Shown: piece by piece, positions 44,278-52,205 of the stretch
Layout of the letters: each line of letters starts with the position of its first letter
Position numbering within the stretch: the first letter of the stretch is position 1
NCBI RefSeq assembly: GCF_041320705.1
Contig: NZ_JBGGTQ010000001.1
Location: 434,001 to 498,000, forward strand
DNA from: Kineococcus mangrovi
GTDB taxonomy: Bacteria; Actinomycetota; Actinomycetes; Actinomycetales; Kineococcaceae
Length of the DNA stretch: 64,000 bases
Reading direction: 5' to 3'
Notes under the pieces: model-generated
Database searches by the model: none
Seen by the model: the letters and a program-made list of their open reading frames with translations, nothing else
Told to the model about the DNA's origin: nothing
Translations under genes and position numbers: made by a program

Positions 44278-45381
44278 GTGACCGACCTGGCCCCGGACCT
44301 CGCCCCCACCTGGCGCCGCACCCGCCCGCCGCGCGCCCTGCGCCACCTCGACTCCGCCGCCGCGGGCCGCAGCAGCTGGGCCGTGCTCGACGCGGTCGCG
44401 GCGCACCTGCGCGCCGAGGCCACCCGCGGCGCGTACGTGGCCGCGGTGGAGGCGGCCCCCGCCCTGGACGGCGCCCGGGAGCACGTGCGGGCGCTGCTCG
44501 GGTGGCAGCCCGGTGAGGGGGTCGTCGCGTTCGTCCACAGCGCCGAGGACGCGCTGCGCCAGCTGCTGCTGCGCTGGCCCGGCGGGCGGCCCGCCGCGGT
44601 GGCCCACCCCCGCGGGGAGTACGGGCCGAACCTGGCGGTCCTGTCGGCCCTGGGGATCGGCACGCTGGTGCTCGACGGCCCCCACCGGTGGGACCCCGAC
44701 GCGTTCGCCCGCGCGCTGGCCGCCGCGCACCGCCCCGACCTCGTCCACCTGACCTGGCTGGGGTCGCACATCGGGACGGTGCAGCCCGTGGCCGACGTCG
44801 TCGCGGTCTGCCGGGCCGCCGGGCTGCCGGTCGTCGTCGACGCCGCCCAGGCGTTCGGGCACGTGGACACGACGGGCGCGCGCGAGGCCGACGTCGTCTA
44901 CGGCACGTCCCGCAAGTGGCTCGCCGGTCCGCGGGGCGTCGGGTTCGTCGCGGTCCGGGGCCCGCTCGCCGGGCGGTGCGGACCGCTGGAGCAGGCCGAG
45001 GCGACCGTGGCCGGACGGGTGGGGTTCGCCGCGGCCCTGGCCGAGCACGTCGACCTCGGGCCGGCCGCCGTGCACGCCGGGCTCGCCGCCGTCGGCGCGA
45101 CCACCCGCCGCCGCCTCGCCGACGGGCTGGCGGGCTCGTGGGAGGTCTGCGAACCCCCGGGCGAACCCAGCGCGACCGTCACCCTGCGACCGCTGCAGGC
45201 TCTCGACGTGGCCGGTCTGCGGGCCGACCTCGTCGCCACCGACGGGATCGTCACCACCGCGCTCGGGCTCGAACGGGCCCCGCTGGAGATGACGTCGCCG
45301 GGGTTGCGGGTCAGCGGCCACCTCGACACCACGGCCGGTGACGTCGACGCGCTCGTCGCCGCGCTCCTGGCGCGTTCCTGA
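44278..45381 (+). CDS. Class V PLP aminotransferase-fold lyase, EgtE-like
   Basis: 367 residues. The start LAPTWRRTRPPRALRHLDSAAAGRSS and the following TRGAYVAAVEAAPALD resemble mycobacterial EgtE, the PLP-dependent lyase that cleaves hercynylcysteine sulfoxide to ergothioneine. The PLP lysine is in YGTSRKWLAGPRGVGF near residue 215 and the cofactor Asp in VVVDAAQAFGH near 188. None of egtA-D is in the window, so the role rests on resemblance only; a cysteine desulfurase-like or isopenicillin-epimerase-like lyase is the alternative. GTG 44278 with CAGGAT 6 bases upstream fits a leaderless start. Confidence 0.65.
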   Translation: MTDLAPDLAPTWRRTRPPRALRHLDSAAAGRSSWAVLDAVAAHLRAEATRGAYVAAVEAAPALDGAREHVRALLGWQPGEGVVAFVHSAEDALRQLLLRWPGGRPAAVAHPRGEYGPNLAVLSALGIGTLVLDGPHRWDPDAFARALAAAHRPDLVHLTWLGSHIGTVQPVADVVAVCRAAGLPVVVDAAQAFGHVDTTGAREADVVYGTSRKWLAGPRGVGFVAVRGPLAGRCGPLEQAEATVAGRVGFAAALAEHVDLGPAAVHAGLAAVGATTRRRLADGLAGSWEVCEPPGEPSATVTLRPLQALDVAGLRADLVATDGIVTTALGLERAPLEMTSPGLRVSGHLDTTAGDVDALVAALLARS

Positions 45382-45475
45382 GGTCTTCCTGGGCTTCCGG
45401 CGGGCGGGTCGTGCCCGGCGCTGCCACAGTTGGGGCCCGAGACCGACCGACGGTTCTGCGCAGAGGAGGAAGTTC

Positions 45476-45802
45476 ATGGTGGGCAAGGTTCTGCTGCTGG
45501 CGGCGGCCGGGGCCGGGTACGTGCTCGGAGCGCGCGCCGGCCGCGAGCGCTACGAGCAGATCAGCGGCACGGTGGGCCGCCTGTGGGGCAACCCCAAGGT
45601 GCAGTCCCGCGTGGAGGACCTGGAGGACAAGGCCGGCGACCTGGCCCGGCAGGCTGGCGCCGCCGCCCAGGAGAAGGTCGGCGCCGCCGCGGGTTCGGTG
45701 GCCGGCACGGTCAAGGACAAGGTCTCCGGCGGGTCCGGCGGTTCGAGCAGCGGTGACGCCCCGCTCGGCGACCAGCACCACACCCGGATGCCCACGGACT
45801 GA
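45476..45802 (+). CDS. YtxH-like small protein
   Basis: 108 residues. A short N-terminal hydrophobic segment (VLLLAAAGAGYVLGARAGRERYEQI) is followed by an amphipathic Ala/Lys/Glu-rich helical tail (VEDLEDKAGDLARQAGAAAQ) and a Gly/Ser-rich end. This is the pattern of YtxH/gas-vesicle-like stress proteins. ATG 45476 has a perfect AGGAGG seven bases upstream, suggesting high expression. Function unknown. Confidence 0.8.
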   Translation: MVGKVLLLAAAGAGYVLGARAGRERYEQISGTVGRLWGNPKVQSRVEDLEDKAGDLARQAGAAAQEKVGAAAGSVAGTVKDKVSGGSGGSSSGDAPLGDQHHTRMPTD

Positions 45803-45862
45803 CCGGGGCTCCTGCGCGCACCTGCGGGTGCGCACCGGCGACGTGGCACCGAAGGTGGGCGC

Positions 45863-47701
45863 ATGAGTTCTCCCACCGTCGGTGACCACGTCGTCTCGCG
45901 TCTGGGCCTGTGGGGCGCCCACCGGTTCTACGGCTACCCCGGCGACGGCATCGGTGGTGTCGTCTCGGCGATCGGCCGGGCGGTCGAGGCCGGTGACGCC
46001 GAGTTCGTCCAGGTGCGCCACGAGGAGACCGCGGGTTTCGCCGCCACCGCGGACGTGAAGTACGGGGGCTCACCCCTCGGGGTCGCCGTCGTCACCTCCG
46101 GGCCCGGTGCGGTGCACGTCCTCAACGGCCTGTACGACGCCAAGCTCGACCACGTCCCCGTGGTCGCCCTCGTGGGCCAGACCGCGACGAACGCGCTGGG
46201 CACGAGCTACTACCAGGAACTCGACCTCGTCCGGCTCTACAGCGACGTGGCCGGGGAGTTCGTGTTCCAGGTGAGCAGCCCCAGCCAGGTGCAGCACGTC
46301 GTGGACCGCGCCGCGCGGACCGCGCTGGAACGCCGGACGGTCACGGCGGTCGTCCTGCCCAGCGACGTCCAGGACGCCGACGCCGTGGTCGAGGTCCCCG
46401 AGGGCCACGGGTTCACCCACACCTCCGCGGTCCCCGGGTCGCTGCCGGGGACGCCCCGCACCGAGGCCCTCGCCCAGGCCGCCGAGGTCCTGCGGTCGGG
46501 GCGCAAGGTGGCGATCCTCGCCGGGGCCGGTGCGCTCGGCGCCACGGCCGAGCTGACCGCGGTGGCCGACCGGCTCGGCGCCGGGGTCGCCAAGGCGCTG
46601 CTCGGCAAGACCGTCCTCGACGACCGCCTCGACTGGGTGACCGGGGCGATCGGGTTGCTCGGCACCCGGCCGAGCTACGACCTCATGCGCCAGTGCGACG
46701 TGCTGCTCATGGTCGGCACGACCATGCCGTACTCGGAGTACTACCCCGCCCCCGGTCAGGCCCGGGCCGTCCAGATCGACGTGGACGGCACCCGCTGCGG
46801 GTTGCGCTACCCGACCGAGGTGAACCTCGTCGGGGACGCCCGCGAGACCCTCGCCGCCCTGCTGCCGCTGCTCGAGGGCGCCGACCCCGACCCGTCGTGG
46901 CGCGCGGACGTCGCGCGCTGGAACCACGCCTGGGACGCGTGGAGCGCCGAGCGCGCGCAGGCCGAGGCGAACCCGCTGAACCCCGAGCTCCTCGTGCGGG
47001 GGTTGTCCGACCGGCTCGCCGACGACCACCAGGTGGCCGTGGACTGCGGGACCGCGACGAGCTGGTTCGCCCGCGACCTCGACCTGCGGCCGGGGATGAC
47101 CGCGTCCCTGTCCGGGACGCTGCTGTCGATGGGCGGCGGTCTGCCGTACGCGCTGGCGGCCAAGCAGGCCCACCCCGACCGTCCGGTGCTGGCGCTGCTC
47201 GGCGACGGGGCCATGCAGATGAACGGCCTGTCCGAGCTCGTCACCGTCGCCCAGCGCTGGCGGACGTGGACCGACCCGCGGTTCGTCGTCGTCGTGCTCA
47301 ACAACCGGCAGTTGTCGTTCGTGGCCTGGGAGGCGCGGGCGATGCAGGGCGAGGTCCCGTTCGACGCGGCGATGGACGTCCCGGACGTGCCCTACGCCGG
47401 GTGGGCCGAACTCCTCGGCCTGGCGGGGCGGCGCGTCGAGGGGCCCGAGGGCCTCGAGGACGTGCTGACGGCGGCGATGGCGGCCGATCGCCCCTTCGTC
47501 CTGGACGCGGTCGTGGACCCGAACGTGCCGATGATCCCGCCGCACGTCAGCCTCGACCAGCTCGTCTCGACCGCCCGGGCCACGGTGCGGTCCGGGCTGC
47601 AGGGGGACCCCGCGGCGCGGGAGATCGTCGTCGAGGGGGTGCGCGAGACCGTGGGGGCCGCGGCGCGCGCCGTCCGCGACCGCGTGCGCCGTCCGGACTG
47701 A
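45863..47701 (+). CDS. Thiamine-pyrophosphate enzyme, pyruvate oxidase/dehydrogenase-like
   Basis: 612 residues with the three domains of the acetolactate synthase/pyruvate oxidase family. N-terminal TPP-N: HRFYGYPGDGIGG near residue 20, catalytic Glu in VRHEETAGFAA near 54; central FAD/NAD-like domain about 195-330; C-terminal TPP motif LLGDGAMQMNGLSEL near 450 with LNNRQLSFVAWE near 480. Most like quinone-dependent pyruvate dehydrogenase (PoxB) or related decarboxylases; which one cannot be settled by eye. ATG 45863 has AAGGTG upstream. Confidence 0.88.
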   Translation: MSSPTVGDHVVSRLGLWGAHRFYGYPGDGIGGVVSAIGRAVEAGDAEFVQVRHEETAGFAATADVKYGGSPLGVAVVTSGPGAVHVLNGLYDAKLDHVPVVALVGQTATNALGTSYYQELDLVRLYSDVAGEFVFQVSSPSQVQHVVDRAARTALERRTVTAVVLPSDVQDADAVVEVPEGHGFTHTSAVPGSLPGTPRTEALAQAAEVLRSGRKVAILAGAGALGATAELTAVADRLGAGVAKALLGKTVLDDRLDWVTGAIGLLGTRPSYDLMRQCDVLLMVGTTMPYSEYYPAPGQARAVQIDVDGTRCGLRYPTEVNLVGDARETLAALLPLLEGADPDPSWRADVARWNHAWDAWSAERAQAEANPLNPELLVRGLSDRLADDHQVAVDCGTATSWFARDLDLRPGMTASLSGTLLSMGGGLPYALAAKQAHPDRPVLALLGDGAMQMNGLSELVTVAQRWRTWTDPRFVVVVLNNRQLSFVAWEARAMQGEVPFDAAMDVPDVPYAGWAELLGLAGRRVEGPEGLEDVLTAAMAADRPFVLDAVVDPNVPMIPPHVSLDQLVSTARATVRSGLQGDPAAREIVVEGVRETVGAAARAVRDRVRRPD

Positions 47702-47731
47702 GGTCGAGCGGCCCCGCGGTCGACCCGGTGG

Positions 47732-47750
47732 TCAGGTGAGGCTAAGCTCA
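47732..47750 (+). promoter_or_regulatory. Iron box (DtxR/IdeR operator-like)
   Basis: TCAGGTGAGGCTAAGCTCA matches the 19-base DtxR/IdeR consensus (TTAGGTTAGGCTAACCTAA) at 15 positions, and its outer arms GGTGAG/CTCACC (47735-47752) pair. It lies directly upstream of the siderophore-binding gene and covers its -10. Confidence 0.75.
47743..47748 (+). promoter_or_regulatory. Leaderless -10 inside the iron box
   Basis: TAAGCT, 6 bases before GTG 47755. A regulator bound to the iron box would block polymerase. Confidence 0.55.
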
Positions 47751-47754
47751 CCGC

Positions 47755-48759
47755 GTGCCGACGATCACTCGCCGCCAGCTCCTGTCCGCCTCCGCCCTGG
47801 GGGCCGGTGGTCTGGCCGGGCTCACCGCGTGCGGAGCGGACGGGTCGACGGGATCGCCCGCCCCGCAGGCGCCGAGCACGGCACCGGGGTTCCCGGTGCG
47901 CTACGAGCACGTCTTCGGCGAGACCGTCCTGGACGCTCCCGCCGAACGGGTGGCCGTCCTGGGCGTCACCGACGCCGACCCGCTGCTGGCCCTGGGCGTC
48001 CAGCCGCTGACGAACACCGGGTACAGCTTCTACCCCGCGCAGGGGCTGGGTCCCTGGGCCACCGACCTGCTCACCGGGGACGTGCTCAAGCTGGCCTCGG
48101 ACACGCAGGCGAACGTCGAGCAGGTCGCGAGCGTGCGCCCCGACGTGGTCCTGGCCCTGGTCTCCGGGATCGACGAGGCCCGCTACGACCAGCTGTCCCA
48201 GGTCGCCCCCGTGCTGGCCCGCCCGAGCGGGTCGGCGCCCTACGCGGCGGACCGGACGGCGACCACGCTCACGATCGCGCGGGCCGTGGGCCGGGAGGCG
48301 CAGGGGGAACGGCTGACCGCGGCGGCGGACGCCGCGTTCACCGACGCCGTCGCCGCGCACCCGGAGTTCTCGGGGCGCACCGGGGTCGTCGCCCTGCCCT
48401 ACGACGGCAGGTACGGCGTGTTCTCGCCGCAGGACGCCCGCGGCGCCTTCCTGCGCGACCTCGGGTTCTCGCTGCCACCTGCCCTGGCCGCCCTGGACAC
48501 CGGCGACAGCTTCTTCATCGACGTCTCGGCCGAACGGCTCGACCTGCTCGAGGCCGACGTCCTCGTCGTGCTCACCGACGACACCACGCGCGCCGGCGTG
48601 CAGGCGGACCGCGTGCTGGCCGACCTGCCCGTCGTGCGGCGCGGTGGTCTCGTCCTGCCCGACCTCGACGTGCGCGGCGCCATGACGTACAACAGCGTCC
48701 TGTCCGTGCCCTACGGCGTCTCCCGGCTCGTGCCGGACCTGGCGGGCGCGCTGTCCTGA
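47755..48759 (+). CDS. Iron-siderophore ABC transporter substrate-binding lipoprotein
   Basis: 334 residues. The signal peptide TRRQLLSASALGAGGLAGLTAC carries a twin-arginine start and a lipobox (LTAC, lipidated Cys near residue 26), so the protein is anchored outside the membrane. The periplasmic-binding FecB/TroA fold is seen as ERVAVLGVTDADPLLALGV near 62 and VRPDVVLALVSGIDEARYDQLSQVAP near 122. It delivers ferric siderophores to a permease not found in the window. Iron control is likely, given the overlapping iron box. Its 3' end overlaps the convergent DUF6328 gene by 49 bases. Confidence 0.9.
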   Translation: MPTITRRQLLSASALGAGGLAGLTACGADGSTGSPAPQAPSTAPGFPVRYEHVFGETVLDAPAERVAVLGVTDADPLLALGVQPLTNTGYSFYPAQGLGPWATDLLTGDVLKLASDTQANVEQVASVRPDVVLALVSGIDEARYDQLSQVAPVLARPSGSAPYAADRTATTLTIARAVGREAQGERLTAAADAAFTDAVAAHPEFSGRTGVVALPYDGRYGVFSPQDARGAFLRDLGFSLPPALAALDTGDSFFIDVSAERLDLLEADVLVVLTDDTTRAGVQADRVLADLPVVRRGGLVLPDLDVRGAMTYNSVLSVPYGVSRLVPDLAGALS

Positions 48760-49268
48760 GCGTCCTCGCGCTCGCGCACCGCCGACGCCAGCGCCCTGCG
48801 CGGCAACGCGTACCAGCACAGCAGGACGAGAGCGGCCACCCCGCCCCCGGCGATCCAGCCGGCGACCCGGCCACCGATGACGTCCACCACGAGCGAGACC
48901 CCGCCGGAGACGACCAGCCCCACGGTCGCGAGCCCGGCCTTCGCGAACGCGGACCCGGCCCGCACCAGCCGGGCCTTCGACCGCTGCTGGAACAACGCCC
49001 GGTGGTACCCCACCGGGGCGATGAACAGCACGACGGCGGTCACCGCGAGCAGCAGGACCACGACGTAGACGGACTCCTGGTACCGGTCGAGCTCCTCGAA
49101 GCGGGACTGGAACGGCAGCGTCAGCAGGAAACCCGTCAGCAGCTGCACCCCCGTCTGCACGACGCGCAGTTCCTGGAGGAGCTCGACCCAGTTGCGGTCG
49201 AGCCGTTCCGTCGGGGTCTCCCGGCGCAGTCCGCGGTAGAGGTCCTCCGGGTCCTGGGCTCCCGCCAC
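48711..49268 (-). CDS. DUF6328 family membrane protein
   Basis: 185 residues. About four hydrophobic segments (FLLTLPF; VYVVVLLLAVTAVVLFIAPVGY; LATVGLVVSGGVSLVVDVI; VAALVLLCWYALP) between a charged N-terminus starting RNWVELLQELRVVQTGVQLL, which is the family signature, and an acidic C-terminal tail. Function unknown. GTG 49268 begins one base after the DUF1697 stop. Last gene of the sigma-ogt-DUF1697-DUF6328 cassette. Confidence 0.8.
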   Translation of the reverse strand: MAGAQDPEDLYRGLRRETPTERLDRNWVELLQELRVVQTGVQLLTGFLLTLPFQSRFEELDRYQESVYVVVLLLAVTAVVLFIAPVGYHRALFQQRSKARLVRAGSAFAKAGLATVGLVVSGGVSLVVDVIGGRVAGWIAGGGVAALVLLCWYALPRRALASAVREREDAQDSAPARSGTSRETP

Positions 49269-49269
49269 G

Positions 49270-49818
49270 TCAGGTCCCGCCCGCGACGGCGAGCAGCTTG
49301 CCGAGCGTGCGCAGGTTCCGCGTCGTGACGTGCGGCTTCCACCGCGCCGCGCCCGAGAGGCGGGCGAACGGGGTGCCGGTGCTCGCCCCCTTCGGGCAGC
49401 GCCAGTACAGGACGTCCCCGGCGAGGGCCACCGACTCCACGTCCGACTCCACGTCGTCCTCCGCGTGCTGGGCGGCGAGCGCCGCGAGGCGCCCGGGGTC
49501 GGAGGTGAACACCACGTACGGGTGCGAGCGCTCGTCCTCGCGCGCGAACGGGTACGCCGCGACGACGTCGGCCAGCCGCTGCGGGGTGAGGACCACGACC
49601 CACGCCTCGTAGCCGAACGTCGCCCGCAACGCCGCCTCGACCCGGGCGCGCACGTCCTGCGCGCTCGTCCCGTCCTCCGCCTCGAGCGCCACGTTCCCGC
49701 TGGCGAGCACCGAGCGCACCCCCGTGAAACCCGCCTCCTGCAGGCAGGCCGAGAGCGCGGCCGAGCGCACGGTCACCCCGTTCACGTTCACCCCGCGCAG
49801 GAGCACGACCCACCTCAC
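49270..49818 (-). CDS. DUF1697 domain protein
   Basis: 182 residues. MRWVVLLRGVNVNGVTVRSA at the start, GVRSVLASGNVALEAE near residue 35 and the C-terminal GTPFARLSGAARWKPHVTTRNLRTLGKL match DUF1697 proteins (ferredoxin-like fold). Function unknown. GTG 49818 overlaps the ogt stop by 4 bases, so the product is made together with the DNA repair methyltransferase. Confidence 0.88.
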   Translation of the reverse strand: MRWVVLLRGVNVNGVTVRSAALSACLQEAGFTGVRSVLASGNVALEAEDGTSAQDVRARVEAALRATFGYEAWVVVLTPQRLADVVAAYPFAREDERSHPYVVFTSDPGRLAALAAQHAEDDVESDVESVALAGDVLYWRCPKGASTGTPFARLSGAARWKPHVTTRNLRTLGKLLAVAGGT

Positions 49819-50405
49819 GCCCCCACCCTGGCGTCCCGCTCCAGCTGCAGCAACCGGCTCTTGGCCCCGGTCCCGCCGGCGTACTGCCCGGTGCTGCCGT
49901 CGGAGCGCACGACGCGGTGGCAGGGCACGACCAGCGGCACGGGGTTGCGCGCGCAGGCCGTCCCCACGGCGCGGACCGCGCGGGGGCTGCCGACCTCACC
50001 GGCCAGGGCGGCGTAGCTGAGCCGGTCGCCGAACCCGGTGCGCCGCAGGGCCAGGAGCACGGACCGGCGGAAGGTGCCCGTGGCCAGGACGAGGTCGACC
50101 GGGACGTCGAACTCGCGCCGCGCGCCGGCGAAGTACTCCTCCAGCTCGCGGGCCAGCGCGTCGAGCCGGGCGGGGGCCCGCAGGACCCGGGGGCTCACGC
50201 GCCGGGCCAGCTCCTCCAGCGCCGCGTCGTGGCCCTGCTGCTCGAACGCGACCCGGACGACACCGGCCGTCGTCGCCGCGAGCAGCAGCGGCCCCAGGGG
50301 GGAGTCGACCGTCCGGTAGGCGACGTCGAGCACTCCCCCCTCGGCCGCCCGCACCGCCAGCCGCTCGCGCAGCCGCTGCACGAGGAACTCCTCCTCCACG
50401 CTCAT
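49815..50405 (-). CDS. ogt: Methylated-DNA--[protein]-cysteine S-methyltransferase
   Basis: 196 residues. A suicide repair enzyme that moves the O6-alkyl group of guanine to its own Cys. The active site PCHRVVRSDG near residue 160 is intact, with the helix-turn-helix FRRSVLLALRRTGFGDRLSYAALA and the Arg finger region VGTACARNPVPLVVPCHR. ATG 50405 shares a base with the sigma factor stop (TGATG), so its translation depends on that gene. This position is unusual, because the sigma factor then precedes a repair gene directly. Confidence 0.93.
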   Translation of the reverse strand: MSVEEEFLVQRLRERLAVRAAEGGVLDVAYRTVDSPLGPLLLAATTAGVVRVAFEQQGHDAALEELARRVSPRVLRAPARLDALARELEEYFAGARREFDVPVDLVLATGTFRRSVLLALRRTGFGDRLSYAALAGEVGSPRAVRAVGTACARNPVPLVVPCHRVVRSDGSTGQYAGGTGAKSRLLQLERDARVGA

Positions 50406-50890
50406 CAGCACTCCTCGCTCGTCCACGTGCGCCGCAGCGCGGCGATGCCGTCGGCCGCCGCCCGCCGCGCGGCCGCCGGGGTGCCACCCACGAGGGCGGC
50501 CACCTCCTCGTACGGCAGGCCGCCCGCGTGGTGGTAGGCCACGCACTGGCGCTGCTTGCGCGGCAGCGCCGCCACGGCGTGCCAGACGTCACCCCGCCCG
50601 TCCCCCGGGTGCTCCCCCGTCGACGGCGGCTCGGGCGGCTCGGCCACCGGCACCGCCGCGCGGGCGCGCACCCGCAGCACGTCGACGGCCTTGCGGTGCG
50701 CGATCGTCACCAGCCAGGCCCGGACGTCGCTGCCCGGCCGCAGCCGGGGGTAGGCGGTGAGGGCGGCCAGGAACGTCTCCGACCAGGCGTCCTCGGCCGC
50801 GTGCTCACCCACCACGGCGCGGCAGACCCGCAGGACCGTCGCCCCGTGCTGCTCGACGACCCGTTCGAAGGGTTCCACCGCTGCTCCCAC
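50405..50890 (-). CDS. ECF-type RNA polymerase sigma factor
   Basis: 161 residues. Region 2 (FERVVEQHGATVLRVCRAVV; DAWSETFLAALTAY; RAWLVTIAHRKAVDVLR) and region 4 (HAVAALPRKQRQCVAYHHAGGLPYEEVAAL) flank a Pro/Gly-rich linker; the sigma-1.1 and 3 regions are missing, as in ECF factors. The start could be GTG 50890 or GTG 50878 (SD GGGAG five bases upstream favours the latter). No anti-sigma factor is adjacent; ogt, DUF1697 and DUF6328 follow with overlapping or near-touching ends. It may sense alkylation or envelope stress, but that is inference. Confidence 0.85.
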   Translation of the reverse strand: MGAAVEPFERVVEQHGATVLRVCRAVVGEHAAEDAWSETFLAALTAYPRLRPGSDVRAWLVTIAHRKAVDVLRVRARAAVPVAEPPEPPSTGEHPGDGRGDVWHAVAALPRKQRQCVAYHHAGGLPYEEVAALVGGTPAAARRAAADGIAALRRTWTSEEC

Positions 50891-50978
50891 ACCCCACCAA
50901 CGCTCCACGCGCCCCGGGTGTGAGGTTCCCCCGGGAAGGGCGTGGACAGCCTGCCACGCGGCGGGCCAGGCTCGGGCC

Positions 50979-51350
50979 ATGAGCTCCGTGCGCCTCGGCA
51001 CCATCGCCCTCGACACCCCCGACCCCCGCGGGCTGGCCGCCTTCTACGGGACGTTGCTGGGGTGGGAGGTCGAGGACTCCTCCGACGAGGAGTGGGTCAC
51101 CATCAGCGGCGGGTCCGGCGGGGCGCGGTTGTCGTTCCAGCTCGCCGCCGACCACGTGCCCCCGACCTGGCCCGCCGGTCCCGTCCCGCAGCAGGCCCAC
51201 GTCGACCTGCACGTCAGCGACTACGCCGGCACCGAACCGCAGGTGCTCGCCCTCGGCGGCCGGCTGCTGGAGGACGAGACCGACCACCCGTCGTGGCGGG
51301 TCTACGCCGACCCGTCCGGGCACCCGTTCTGCCTGTGCCTGGAGGGGTGA
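50979..51350 (+). CDS. VOC (glyoxalase-like) family protein
   Basis: 123 residues. A single VOC module: VRLGTIALDTPDPRGLAAFYG then LGWEVEDSSDEEWVTISG and HVDLHVSDYAGTEPQVLALGG, ending VYADPSGHPFCLCLEG. This is the shape of the glyoxalase-like domain 6 group; substrate unknown. CAGGCT lies 6 bases before ATG 50979 (leaderless). The stop overlaps the ATPase gene by GTGA. It diverges from the sigma factor gene. Confidence 0.85.
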   Translation: MSSVRLGTIALDTPDPRGLAAFYGTLLGWEVEDSSDEEWVTISGGSGGARLSFQLAADHVPPTWPAGPVPQQAHVDLHVSDYAGTEPQVLALGGRLLEDETDHPSWRVYADPSGHPFCLCLEG

Positions 51351-52096
51351 GCACCGGCGGTCACCGCCCGGTGCGCGGGTTCGTGCCCCGGTCGGGGACG
51401 GTGCTCGACCCCGAGACGTGGCCCGACCGCGTACCCGCGATCCGGCAGCTGCTGACCTCCGGGCTGGACCTCCCCGGGGGCGTCACCTTCCTCGTCGGCG
51501 CCAACGGGGCGGGGAAGTCGACGGTCGTGGAGGCGCTCGCCGGAGCGCTCGGAGCCCACGTCGAAGGAGGTACGGGCGACCACCACGGCGGTCCCGATCG
51601 CGGCCGACGCACGGACGGGTCCTCACTGGCCGACCGTCTGCAGGTCGTCCGCGGGCCCGGCGGGCGCCGGGAGACGTTCTTCCTGCGCGCCGAGACGATG
51701 CACCGTTTCTACGACTACCTCGAGCAGTCGGACGTCGAAGCGACGGTGAAGGTCGGCTACCAGTACCACTACCGCAGCCACGGTGAGGGGTTCCTGGACC
51801 TGCTGGCGAGCCGTTACGTGGCCCGGGCGGGCGTCGTCCTGCTCGACGAACCCGAGTCCGCACTCTCCTTCGAGAACTGCCTCGTGGCAGCGCGTTCCCT
51901 GGCCGACCTGGCACGGCGGGGCAAGCAGGTCGTGTGCGCCACCCACTCCCCTGTCCTGACGGCCGTGCCCGGAGCCCGGGTCCTCGAGGTCGACGAGCGG
52001 GGGATGACCTCGACGACGTGGGAGGACTTGCGGCTCGTCCACGACTGGCGCTTCTTCCTCGACGCCCCCGAGCGGTACCTGCGGGACGGCAGGTGA
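51347..52096 (+). CDS. AAA-type / ABC-like predicted ATPase
   Basis: 249 residues. Walker A is FLVGANGAGKSTVVEALAG near residue 48, Walker B GVVLLDEPESALSFE near 162, and VVCATHSPVLTAVPGARV with a His switch near 200. This is the layout of COG3910 predicted ATPases related to SMC/RecF-type ABC ATPases; no transporter permease is linked. Cytosolic ATP-driven function is unknown. The start GTG 51347 overlaps the VOC stop. It ends before a 16-base-stem terminator. Confidence 0.82.
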   Translation: MSTGGHRPVRGFVPRSGTVLDPETWPDRVPAIRQLLTSGLDLPGGVTFLVGANGAGKSTVVEALAGALGAHVEGGTGDHHGGPDRGRRTDGSSLADRLQVVRGPGGRRETFFLRAETMHRFYDYLEQSDVEATVKVGYQYHYRSHGEGFLDLLASRYVARAGVVLLDEPESALSFENCLVAARSLADLARRGKQVVCATHSPVLTAVPGARVLEVDERGMTSTTWEDLRLVHDWRFFLDAPERYLRDGR

Positions 52097-52159
52097 CCTC
52101 GTCCGGAGTCTTCCCCCGCCTTCTCGTCGTCACTGATCGGACGTCTGAGCCCGGACGCG

Positions 52160-52196
52160 CAGGAGGGCCCCCGCGCGCTGCGCGGGGGCCCTCCTG
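52160..52196. terminator. Bidirectional terminator hairpin
   Basis: CAGGAGGGCCCCCGCG and its exact complement around a 5-base loop (cgctg). Perfect 16-base stem between the convergent ATPase and Gfo/Idh genes. Confidence 0.85.
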
Positions 52197-52205
52197 GACG
52201 AGCGG

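Noticed and set aside
45814-45831. Small hairpin GCGCACC...GGTGCGC between the YtxH-like and TPP-enzyme genes
   Set aside because: A 7-base stem is weak in such GC-rich DNA and the genes are likely co-transcribed; not enough to call a terminator.
50891-50929. An ECF autoregulatory promoter (GGAAC...CGTT) before the sigma factor gene
   Set aside because: The GGAAC and CGTT boxes are present on the minus strand, but the 22-base spacer is longer than the usual 15-18 bases.
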